A stretch of DNA of 64,000 bases, from the NCBI GenBank assembly GCA_010909725.1, contig JAACMV010000020.1, positions 496,001 through 560,000 on the forward strand, given 5' to 3'. The DNA comes from Picochlorum sp. 'celeri'. Taxonomy: Eukaryota; Chlorophyta; Trebouxiophyceae. Below are positions 19,894-29,683 of the stretch, piece after piece (the stretch's first letter is position 1; each line of letters opens with the position of its first letter). Position numbers and translations under genes: made by a program. The notes under the pieces were generated by a model. That model searched no databases. It was not told the origin of the DNA and worked only from the letters and a program-made list of their open reading frames with translations.

Positions 19894-20537
19894 CTAATGC
19901 GGTTTTGGTACAAAGCCATCTACTGCGAAATTTCGCGTTGCCGAGGGTATGGTAACATGCATCCCATCCAACTCTTCTGTAGCAATCACCTGGCACCCCA
20001 ACCTCGACGTATCCGTCAACCCAAACGCAAGATCAAGCATATCATTCTCATCATCGTCAGGCTCAGGAATCTTATCATAATACGCTTGATCTTCCACAAT
20101 CACATGACATGTTGAGCACGCAAGGGACCCTTCACACGCCCCCTCCAAATCAATCTCATTGCTATGTGCCACTTCCAATAGGTTCTCTCCCAGCGGAGCT
20201 TCCACAGTCACCACAGAACCATCCTTCTCGTCTTTAAAAGTAACATGGATTGATCTGCAGGCAATTGCATACCGAATAGAGTTATTTATAGACATACGCA
20301 GCAGGAAAGAGACAAGAGTGTTGCAACAGCATGTTCTGACATGTCTACGTACGACTTTTTATCTTCCGCTGCGGCTATGGATGAAGATGCCAGGGTCCTT
20401 GATGAACATAAATAATCTTTTATCATGTGTTGAGAGATGGTATAGTCCCAGACAGCCCTTTCTGGCTGAAGCTTGGACAAGTCTCCAACGCTAGACGAGC
20501 ACTGCTTTGCCAGTCTTGACACCGTACGACGCAACAT
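19894..20537 (-). CDS. Mitochondrial (adrenodoxin-type) ferredoxin
   Basis: Exons 20537-20353 and 20254-19894 join through a 98-bp GTACGT...GCAG intron (TC|A, Ser), giving 181 residues. Residues 1-60 ([16 protein letters not shown]...) look like a mitochondrial presequence. The [2Fe-2S] domain has the vertebrate-type/adrenodoxin ligand set [12 protein letters not shown] with the fourth Cys in RLGCQV, and the acidic partner-binding helix [19 protein letters not shown]. It carries electrons from NADPH-ferredoxin reductase to Fe-S cluster assembly and related steps in the matrix. The fourth-Cys spacing and the DDDENDMLD helix separate it from photosynthetic ferredoxins. Confidence 0.9.
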
Positions 20538-20742
20538 TGTGTCCCTAACGCTATAAATGATATAATGTGCTACAGGTATGTCTGATACGGGTGCGTTTCT
20601 GGTGACAAGAGCACATTAGGGTGTGGTTGAGAAAGTCCGTATATAAAACATTATGTATCGTAGATTTTTGATACCACCCCAAGCTTGGGCATGCGTCAGT
20701 CGAATCCATTTTGCTTTAAAAAATATTAAAAAAAAAGAAACA

Positions 20743-22060
20743 ATGGATGAAGAAAAGAAGGAGCAAGTTCAGGCCCGTGTGAGGGACCTATTGCCCCGTC
20801 TTGAACTTGAACAGTCCACTTTGACAAGTATTCAGGTATGCACTTTGGACGCTTTGCATCATGTATAAAAGATGCAATGTTACTACTACTGTAAAAGTAA
20901 TAATATTACAGGAGAGTCTCGAGTCGGATCTTGGCTTCTCATTGGCAGAGTATAAAGACTTGCTCAGGTCAGAAGTTGACTTGTTTTTACGAGAGCAAGC
21001 CATGCGTGAACATCAGAAGAAGAGAAAAGCGGCCGAGGATGCTGTTTTGACGCAGCTTCATGATGCGGTGAAGAAGCAAAAACAAGAATCCAAGGTTCCT
21101 GGCTTTTATCCATTGTCTTCAAAGAGGTATGTGGGACTGAAGACGTTTCATGGGAAGCATCTTGTGGATATCAGAGAGTTTTACGAGAAGGATGGGCAGA
21201 TGATGCCTGGTAAAACGGGTATATCTTTGACATTGAAGCAATGGGAGTGTCTTCGTTCAAAGGTGATGGATGGTGATGTGGATGGTTTGGTGAATGCTAT
21301 TTATGATGAGCCGTGTTCGTTTAACATGATCAACATGTCCTTTGAGATATCTCCGACCAAGAAAATAAGCATCGTTCTTCTCGGTGGGGATTCTATGGGA
21401 TTTGATATACGAGAGTTTTATGATAGTAATGGAGAGATGAAGCCTTCGAAGAAGGGTATTTGTTTGCCTCGGGCGCAGTATGATGCCTTGAAAGTCATCA
21501 TGGGCCCGTTGCAAGAGGACATTGCTCGGCTTGATTCGGTCGAGGAGGGCGATTCAAAGGGCAACGAAGGAGGTAGTTCTGCCAAGAAGGAGAGTGACAA
21601 GGCGCCAGTCGCGGAACAGCAGAAGGAAAAGCATGATGCTCCTCCCCAAGGAGATGGTGGGCCAACAAAGCATGCACTGTCACAGAATAGATTTGTCAGT
21701 TTGGAGAATTGGCGTGGGTCTGATTTGCTCAATCTGAGAGAATATTACGAAAAAGATGGAGAGTTGCGACCAGGAAAGAAAGGGATTTCTCTCACGTCAC
21801 CACAGGCAAGGACAATGCTGGAAAAGATTGAAGACATTTCTCAAGCATTTGCCCAGCGTGATGAGTCATTTTCTCTCGAGATTTCGCCGAAACGCAAAGT
21901 TACCATCCTGATTTTCAAAGGAACGCCCATGGTGAACGTTCGAGAGTATTATGAGAAGAATGGGGAGTTGTGCCCCGGAGCAAAAGGCTTGAGCATGCCA
22001 GAGGAACAATGGACAGCGTTCAAAGCAGTGTTACCAAGTCTTGTGCAATCAATGAAATAG
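20743..22060 (+). CDS. KELP-like transcriptional coactivator with four PC4 modules
   Basis: Exons 20743-20835 and 20912-22060 (76-bp intron) give 413 residues. Residues 1-75 resemble the DEK_C/KELP N-terminal helical domain (DLLPRLELEQSTL, ESDLGFSLAEYKDLLRSEVD). Four PC4/p15 single-strand DNA-binding modules follow, each ending in the signature REFYEKDG/REYYEKNG ... P(G/S)KKGI(S/C)L. They alternate between two types: A begins KRYVGLKTFHG or NRFVSLENWRG, and B begins SFEISPTKKISIVLLGG or SLEISPKRKVTILIFKG. The A-B pair has therefore been duplicated. An acidic, Lys-rich linker separates the pairs. The usual plant KELP has one PC4 module. A nuclear role with RNA polymerase II or in repair is inferred from the family. 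Confidence 0.85.
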
Positions 22061-22067
22061 GGCATTA

Positions 22068-23697
22068 TTATTGTATTTTATACATGGATATCATTTCTTT
22101 CAAATCTGCTGTCCAATCCATGCATGCATCGATATCATCTGTACTGTATGTTTGGTGGACTGTCTTTCCACTCAGCCATGACATGGATGCTGTCTCCTTG
22201 AGTTTCCAGGACGGGGCATCACCGAGCTCGAATTCACACCTGGAAAGGTGAATACTGCATTCTGGACCACCAGAGAAGACCCACATTCTATCTTCAGTAC
22301 TGTCATTTGTAGTAAACCAATGTAAAAAGCCTGCTCGAGTAAGCACCGCATAGCCATCTACCCACACCCTTCTCGAGTCCATTCGCCGCACACGCCCCTG
22401 CCTAATGACATCTACACTCCCTTCCAGCTGACGCCATAAATATTGAATCATTTGGGATTGACGCCTGGATAGCACCTCTCCACCTTTGGTACTATCCGCA
22501 GCCATACTTGCAAACGAATCCAAATCTGATTCTCCATCAACAGCCCCTAGACTCCCAAGGGCAGAATCTGATTGCTCTCGTATTTCAAGAGATATGGAAC
22601 TCGCCATCAGTTCTACACAATTCGTCAATGCCATTTTCGTGACACTAATTCTTTGTCGTTCAAGCTCTCCAACACGCCGGAAAGCTCCAGCCAAATACTT
22701 TCTCTGATTCGCCTGCGCGATTCTCAGTGCAGCTTGCCTCTCAACCAACCGCCCTTCTGCAATCCATGGATCAGATTCCACCTGCCGCGATTTCGAGGTA
22801 AACTTTGTATTCTTCGACAACGCCAACGCATCAAAAGATTTACATACATCTCTATGCGCGACAACAGACTGCCGAAGAGCCTTCATGCTCAAGTCAACGT
22901 CTGCCTGCACCTTCAAAGCTCCTTGCTTCAGCTCGGCACACGCCTCTCGGAGCTTTCCTACCAGGTCGCGCACCAAATTAATCGACGGTTGCGACGCATG
23001 CGACGCTCTATCATGACTATCTCCAACCATCTGCATACAACAAGATCATACATGTATATAAATATATACGTCGAGACGGATCCTCATCACCATGACTGGT
23101 CACACACACACGTACCATGGGTAGTTGCACAAAGTCTGCCAATGCATCCCTCAGCGTCGCCCCATCCGCATCCCCTATTAGCTCCATCCCCCCTATTGTA
23201 CTCAAAGATTTTCCATACGATCTATTCGCCGACGCAAAAGCCTGCAACACGGACAAAATCTTCTCTGCAGATGATCTTCCTGACTGAATTCTTGAAATCA
23301 CAACACTCGCCATCTCCTGATTCAACCGACTCTCCAATTCCGTATCCCTGTCAAGAGCCTCACAGACTTCCTTCTGTCTATCGATATCTGGGTCATGAGA
23401 GAGAAAGGCCAGGCTATCATCCAACCCAGCAGTTGGGGTCGCCTGACCAGACACGGACTCCAACCGGGCAGCCTGAGAAATTTTTGGATTCCGAGCAATG
23501 TCCTCCACATAACTAAATTTCCTATCAGGAGACGATCCAAAATCCTCTTCACTATCTAATTTAATCTCTGCAATCCGATTGAGCAACCGACTCGTTGGCG
23601 AGTCCGGAGGACTGTCGTTGTCGTGTGCCTTGCTCTTCTTCTTCTTCTTCTCCTCCTGCTCCTCCCCATTGATGATGACACCCTTACTATGTGACAT
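22068..23697 (-). CDS. F-BAR-like and PH domain protein
   Basis: Exons 23697-23116 and 23030-22068 (85-bp GTACGT...GCAG intron, phase 0) give 514 residues. A Lys-rich N-terminus with disordered Ser/Asp segments leads into a long helical region from about residue 125 (RLNQEMASVVISRIQSGRSS, FASANRSYGKSL) to 340 that looks like an F-BAR/BAR coiled coil. A pleckstrin-homology domain follows (RRVWVDGYAVLTRAGFLHWF ... DACMDWTADLKEMI, with the invariant C-terminal Trp). Such proteins sense or bend membranes and bind phosphoinositides, usually in endocytosis or actin regulation. F-BAR proteins are rare in land plants. The PH call is firmer than the F-BAR call. Confidence 0.65.
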
Positions 23698-23864
23698 ACT
23701 AGAAGATAATAATGCTCCTCGGTGTATTCAGCATCAATTGTGTATACAACGTTGCGTCGCTATTTATTTACAGGTGTTTCTCAACAACAAATAAAATGAT
23801 ATCTGTCTCCTACGTCCTTGACAATGTCAGTCGTGGTATAAAAGTATTTGGAATTTAATATGTG

Positions 23865-26800
23865 TCAGGATCCTCTGTAGGTGGAATACCCGAATGGGTT
23901 CCATGTCAATGGGACGTGGAAATGCTGGTTGACCTGCACATGATGATCAGTTTGGATGGATGAGTCTTGATAGACATTCACGAGTGATATAGACGCACCT
24001 GATCCTGTCTGATACTGAAATGAATCTTCACAAATGGGTAAAATGAGGCGTCGCGAAAGAAGGTTGGATTCTCGATTCGACACTGTTCCACATACTCACC
24101 CACATGGAACGTAAGGCAGTACCATCCTGGTTGAGGTGACGCATCAGATGGCAAAAGATTGGCTACTCTGCCGTCACTGTTGGTTTTTCCTCTTCCTATA
24201 GGTATCCATGTGTGTGGAGATGAGGATGAGCAGTAGTCGAGATCGATAGAGACTCCTGAGGCTGGTCTTCCATTGCATGTGTCCAAGACATGGGTGGTGA
24301 TTGGTGATGTCTTCTTCTGCTTTGAGACAGATTGTCCTGGAATGAGAAGACACATAATAATAATTAGAAAATGGTATATATATATAATCAAGGAGTGATA
24401 GAGACAAGGAAAAAAAGAGAGAGAATGCGCGTACCTGTTTTGCTGGTGGAGCCAAGTTGAGATGCCAAGTTGGCAGCCCTCCTATCAACAACGCTGTTGC
24501 TGTCGAGAGGCGCCTCCTGGCGAGCAAATGTATCCTTGAGTCTCTTTTCTGTAATCTTTTGCTGCTCAAAGGCAGCATGGCGTAATTCAATGTCCGCTGT
24601 ATTGACATACCTGCATCAATCAATCATCATCAAGTGGAATCATTCATTGGTAGTAAACAAAATATGGTGCCTTGAAATGATCAGACAACCGAAAGGAAGC
24701 ACCAGGCCAGAATGTGACGATACAAGGCAATTGAATGATGCAATTGACTGTTTTCAAGGAAAAAAAAAGACAGTTCCATGCCCAAGCAATGAGAGGATGA
24801 GAGAGACTAATTGATTGTGGGATGGCCAAGGATACACACTGTTTTGACCCTGGATCATTTGGATTGGTTTATAGACAGGTGGAGCAACCGTCAAGGCCCT
24901 TCTTTGTTTTCCCAAAGATTTTATATCACGCATCCTTAGGTAGTCTACATCTTTCTTTCGATATTTATATCGATTTTAGGTAGCATAGTTTGTATTCTTT
25001 AGCATATCAGAATGTCTTCCTCGATCGCATCTCCGATGAGGGTGCCCACGAGTTCGGCAACCCCCCAAAAGTTTGCTGCACCATCCAGGACATCTTCCAA
25101 GGTATGTAATTAATAATCTTTATGCTTTTCAAGGGAGCGCATGGGCAATTGTGTCTGTTCGTCCTCCCGAGTGTTGGCATGTCCAGATCTGTTTGTTGAT
25201 TGAAGGATTCTCACCCAGTCGTATGACGCACGTGCAGATGGACCGCTTCATTCCTAATAGGAGTGCGAGCAACCTGGATAGTTCACAGTACAATATCGCA
25301 TTAGAGATGAGGGATGTTGAGAATACTCAGCAGAATGTGGCTTCGTCTCCAAGCAAGGTGTGTGCTCATGAGTTTGCTCATTGATGCCGTGTTGGATGCC
25401 ATATACGATCATATAATACGTACCATTTGTGCAGGAGTACAAGAAACAACTTGCCGCGAATCTGGGAACCGATGCCTCTGCTCGTGTGCTTGCATTCAAG
25501 CAGAAGGCCCCTGCCCCACCAGAGGGACATTCCAGTCATTTGGCAGCATTGTACTCTGCTAATGCAACAGATATGAAGCCATCCAAGAAGTTCAGAGCAG
25601 TACCATCGCAGCCAGACCGTATCCTTGATGCTCCAGACCTGGTTGATGATTATTATCTCAATCTGATGGACTGGGGATCATCGAACAAGGTGGCCATTGC
25701 CTTGAGCCAAACAGTGTATCTCTGGAATGCATCAGGAGGAGATATTCAGCAGTTGCTTGCAACTGAGAATGATTCCTATGTGACTAGTGTGAACTGGGCA
25801 GGCGATGGAAGGCACATTGCGGTGGGCTTTTCTGATAACAATTGCCAAATCTGGGATGCTGAGAGATTACGTCCAATTAGAAACCTGGGAGGGCATTCAT
25901 CTCGTGTTTCTTCTCTGTCTTGGAATAATCACACTCTCAGCTCTGGAAGTAGAGACAGCACAATTATCCATCATGACGTGAGAGTCAGGGATCATATTGT
26001 GAAGACTCTGCGAGGACATCAGCAAGAGGTTTGCGGCTTGAAATGGTCTCCAAGTGGGTCACAGCTTGCATCCGGAGGAAACGACAATATGTTGATGATT
26101 TGGGATGCTCGTCATGATGGACCCACCCATACCCTTACAGACCATCAGGCTGCAGTCAAAGCCCTTGCTTGGTGCCCATTCCAGTCCAACCTTTTGGCAA
26201 GTGGAGGAGGAACAGCGGACCGTAGCATTAAATTCTGGAACACGACAACGGGTGTATGCTTGAACTCCATTGATACTGGATCTCAGGTGTGTGCCCTCCA
26301 GTGGAATCGTCATGAGAAGGAGATTCTCTCCTCTCATGGATTCTCTCAGAATCAGCTTTGCCTTTGGAAGTATCCTTCCTTGGCAAAGGTGGCAGAGATG
26401 AATGGGCACACATCTCGTGTGCTTCATTTGGCACAGTCTCCAGATGGAACAACTGTGGCCTCTGCCGCTGCTGATGAAACCCTGAGATTCTGGAAATGCT
26501 TTGGTGACGGATCCTCCTCTAGATCTTCTCAGGGCAAATCTGTTGCAAAGGCTGCGTCCGGGATGAGCTCCTCTTTGCTCCGTACTGTCAATATTCGTTA
26601 ATCATTCTTTGATGCACCATTGTATATTTTGGCGTTGCCTCTCTGTGTTTTTTTGCGTCTCACCATGTTTTGTTGCAGGTACACTACTGTGTGATATGAA
26701 TTGCTCTGTCACAGGTATGTTTGACTTTTGTCAACCCATCATGGTGTTTCTAAACACCACCAATCCTTATCACGTGGTCAATTTGTGTCCTCCCAATGTA

Positions 26801-27377
26801 TTCGCTCTCTCGCTGTCTATCTTGTTTGTGTCATGATGTAAGAAGAAATACACACACATACCTTTTGCACAGTTCTGATAATATCTCACGTGATGACCTT
26901 CCTTGTGCGAATATCAAAAAGACGTGACCAAATCTTTGTTTATACTTGGCATTCCAATGCGCAAGCTCCTGCACATGATGAACCACGGCTGCTGTCATGG
27001 GAGGGCACATGGAAAAAGGCAATCAAAGCAACGCTACCTCCTTGAGACTCTCATCTGCCGTCTGCGCGGCCATCGACTGCTCCACAGCACTGAATGCACT
27101 GCCCAAACCCTCGCCACTCGCTCGCTCACCTATACTTGGGTGTGCTTGAAAAGCCTCGAGCCAGTCAAAAATGGACAACTGCAGCAGACAAGGGTTGTGT
27201 CATTTGACACCCGCAGTGCTGTAATTGCATTATATGGCATACCTCAGTCCACCAAATATCTCTAGATATCTTAAAAACCTCTGCTTCGTCCTGAAATGGA
27301 GAATGCGAGGCTAATCGTTGCGCAAATGTCTTTGACGCGCAACAGTTCAAAACTTCCTCGTACGATAGGGATACCAT
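23865..27377 (-). CDS. Allantoin synthase (OHCU decarboxylase-HIU hydrolase), six exons with a 2.25-kb intron
   Basis: Exons 27377-27243, 27178-27038, 26968-26862, 24610-24435, 24336-23999 and 23933-23865 are all in matching phase and give 321 residues, the plant TTL/ALNS length. The N-terminal OHCU decarboxylase domain shows SRDIWWTE, FDWLEAFQAHPSIGE (catalytic His), WNAKYKQRFGHVFLIFAQGR and, across the long intron, CKR|YVNTADIELRHAA. The C-terminal transthyretin-like hydroxyisourate hydrolase has THVLDTCNGRPA, TNSDGR and the terminal STYRGS. Together they turn 5-hydroxyisourate into S-allantoin after uricase, in peroxisomes. The linker has RAANLASQL, PTS2-like except for Ala at position 2. 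The 2251-bp third intron (26861-24611) holds CDC20 on the other strand. The start codon lies 18 nt after the LACS stop. Confidence 0.88.
25012..26601 (+). CDS. CDC20: CDC20, anaphase-promoting complex activator, nested in an intron
   Basis: Exons 25012-25101, 25238-25357 and 25435-26601 (introns 136 and 77 bp) give 458 residues. The C-box DRFIPNRSAS opens exon 2. The CDC20 hallmark ILDAPDLVDDYYLNLMDWG precedes a seven-blade WD40 propeller with repeats such as LASGGNDNMLMIWDA and SRDSTIIHHD. The protein ends in Ile-Arg, the IR tail that docks on APC/C. It recruits cyclins and securin for ubiquitination at anaphase. The DAPD-DYYLNL run favours CDC20 over CDH1/FZR. The whole gene, with about 400 bp upstream and 260 bp downstream, lies inside intron 3 of the opposite-strand allantoin synthase gene. 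Confidence 0.93.
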
Positions 27378-27395
27378 GCTGATCTATTACATGAA

Positions 27396-29390
27396 TTATG
27401 AAAGTGACGCATACATTTCATTAATTAATTGTTCAAAGACAGCCTTGGCCTGAGGACGCTTCACCTTGAATGTTGGGGTCAAAAGGCCATTCTCCACACT
27501 CAACGGCTCTGCCCAGAGGCGAATGGCAGCAGCCCGTTCAAATCCTTTCAGCCCAGCCGATCTGGCTTCTTCTTGCATGCTCTTAAATATGGCTGCAGAG
27601 ACGTGCGAGTTGGCGCAGAGCTGGTTCAGATCTTGAGGTAGGTTTCTTTGTGCTGCCCAGGGCAGCAGGTACTCTGGGTCAGGGACCACAATGGCCACCA
27701 ACTGGGCCTGTAATGAATCTCCATACACAAATGTCTGCAAAATGAAGGGAGATCTGCCATAGACACCTTCAATCTTTTCCGGAGATATGTATTCCCCTTG
27801 CGCGAGCTTGAACAGACTCTTTTTCCTGTCGAAAATTTTCAACCGACCTCCAGGGAGCCACATACCAACATCGCCAGTATGTAACCATCCATCCTTGTCT
27901 ATTGTCTCTGCTGTAGCCTCTGGGTTCTTCAAATACCCGGAGAATAGAATGGGACCTCGAACACAAATCTCCCCTCGAGGATACGGTGTATCCTTGTTTG
28001 AGTAATTCATCTCTGGAATATCATCCAGCTTGACCTCACATGATGGAATGGGTGCGCCAACATGGCCATATGTGGCATCTCCCGGGTATGTCAACGTGAT
28101 CAAGCATGCCGTCTCTGTCATCCCATACCCCTCCAGCACATTTGGTCCAAAACATACTCGCAGAAATAAGAACACATCGCTCGAAATGGGTGACGATCCG
28201 CTGGATAACATATGAATCTTCCCGCCCAATTTTGCTCGAATTTTTGAAAACACCAGAGCGTCAAACAATGGGGCAAGAGGCCCCCCTCGCAAATCGCCGT
28301 TCAAAATATGCGACTTTTTATAATTAAACGCCGTCCAGAACAATTTTTTCGCGACGATACTGCTACTTTCAATTTGCGCCATGACTTTATCGTATATTCG
28401 ATTGTACAACCTGGGCACAGATGCAAATGTTGTGGGCTGAAGCTGTTCCACATCCTCCAACAACAGCAACACATCCCCTCTATAGAATCCTATAGCTCCA
28501 CCCTTGAATGTCATCAATATCACATTAAATCGCTCATAAATATGCGCCAAAGGCAAATACGAAATATGCCTGTGCTCCATCGTGTCAGACTCTATGATTG
28601 GGTCAATCACCATGCATGCTCCAGCCACATTTGCAATCAAAGCTCTGTGCGTCAACATGGCACCCTTCGGTACACCAGTCGTCCCAGACGTATAATTAAT
28701 CAATGCGATATCATCAGGCCGTGGAGGCATGTGCGGCTTTGGATGCTTGTATCCCATGGCCTGCACTCTATCCAATGTCATCACTCTGACATGCCCACAC
28801 CCAGCAGGCTTCTCCGGCAACCTCTGGTGAGGCGTCGTCCCATACACAACAACCAGCTTGACAGTGGTACACGATGAAAGAACTGGATATAATTTATCAA
28901 GCACTGTAATAGAGCACGCGATCGCCGCCAGCTCAGCATGATTGGAAATATACTCCACAGCATCTGGTCCCAAGGTGTCATATAACGGCACTGCCGTCAT
29001 CCCATACGCATGAACAGCGCAATCAACCAACATCCAATCCACACTATTATGTGAGTACAGTCCAACCCTCGTATCGTTCCCTCCCCTCACTCCCAACTCG
29101 AGCATACCAGACCCAATGGCATTTCGTATCTGAGCAACATGTCCATACGTGATCCACTCATATGCAGCCGCAGACCCATCCTCAAGGATGGTTCTATACC
29201 CTAGATATGGTTTCTCTTTGTATAAATCAACACTCCGCTCAAATACGTCGTACAGAGTGCGTACTGTCTCTGCATCCTCCTGACCTTGAAATGTCTCGAC
29301 AAGATTCCTCTCACTCAATACACTCCGTCGAACGACCCAATCCTCCTCTCCATGAAGCTTTTCTGGTAAAACCCTACAATATTCTTCCAT
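27396..29390 (-). CDS. Long-chain acyl-CoA synthetase, LACS6/7-like
   Basis: An intronless 664-residue ANL-superfamily enzyme. The AMP-binding P-loop is INYTSGTTGVPKGAMLTHRA. It is followed by YLPLAHIYERF, FASVPRLYNRIYDKVMAQI, LEGYGMTETACLI, DGWLHTGDVG and FDRKKSLFKLAQGEYISPEKIE. The sequence around GDATYGHVGAPIPSCEVKL and PTFKVKRPQAK resembles the peroxisomal LACS6/7 branch. It activates fatty acids with ATP and CoA, probably for beta-oxidation. No C-terminal SKL is present, and the N-terminal RVLPEKLHG only weakly resembles PTS2, so the location is inferred. Its TAA stop lies 18 nt before the allantoin synthase ATG on the same strand. Confidence 0.93.
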   Translation of the reverse strand: MEEYCRVLPEKLHGEEDWVVRRSVLSERNLVETFQGQEDAETVRTLYDVFERSVDLYKEKPYLGYRTILEDGSAAAYEWITYGHVAQIRNAIGSGMLELGVRGGNDTRVGLYSHNSVDWMLVDCAVHAYGMTAVPLYDTLGPDAVEYISNHAELAAIACSITVLDKLYPVLSSCTTVKLVVVYGTTPHQRLPEKPAGCGHVRVMTLDRVQAMGYKHPKPHMPPRPDDIALINYTSGTTGVPKGAMLTHRALIANVAGACMVIDPIIESDTMEHRHISYLPLAHIYERFNVILMTFKGGAIGFYRGDVLLLLEDVEQLQPTTFASVPRLYNRIYDKVMAQIESSSIVAKKLFWTAFNYKKSHILNGDLRGGPLAPLFDALVFSKIRAKLGGKIHMLSSGSSPISSDVFLFLRVCFGPNVLEGYGMTETACLITLTYPGDATYGHVGAPIPSCEVKLDDIPEMNYSNKDTPYPRGEICVRGPILFSGYLKNPEATAETIDKDGWLHTGDVGMWLPGGRLKIFDRKKSLFKLAQGEYISPEKIEGVYGRSPFILQTFVYGDSLQAQLVAIVVPDPEYLLPWAAQRNLPQDLNQLCANSHVSAAIFKSMQEEARSAGLKGFERAAAIRLWAEPLSVENGLLTPTFKVKRPQAKAVFEQLINEMYASLS

Positions 29391-29683
29391 GTAAGGTATT
29401 CTGTGTGATTTTCCTATGAAAAAGACAGTCTCGAGCGATCCTTCCGAAAATGGCCTTGTCCTTTCGACACAAATTGACGCTACGTACTATCAATTGCGTA
29501 TATGATTTTGAATTTTATGGATGGATGTGGCCTTCAGGGATGAGCATTGTACGTAAAATTGACTCGAGTTCCTTAAATAGATTCTCGAGCTGATTTTGGC
29601 TCTCTCAAGGCTTGGGTAGATCCCCAGTACAAGCACAGTTTGAATTAATCAATCAATATAATCCAATATTATAGTAAAAAAAC

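Noticed and set aside
27375..27420. 36-nt splice that would fuse LACS to allantoin synthase
   Set aside because: The LACS C-terminus already ends like its homologues and 36 nt is shorter than any intron seen here; kept only as an alternative in the findings.
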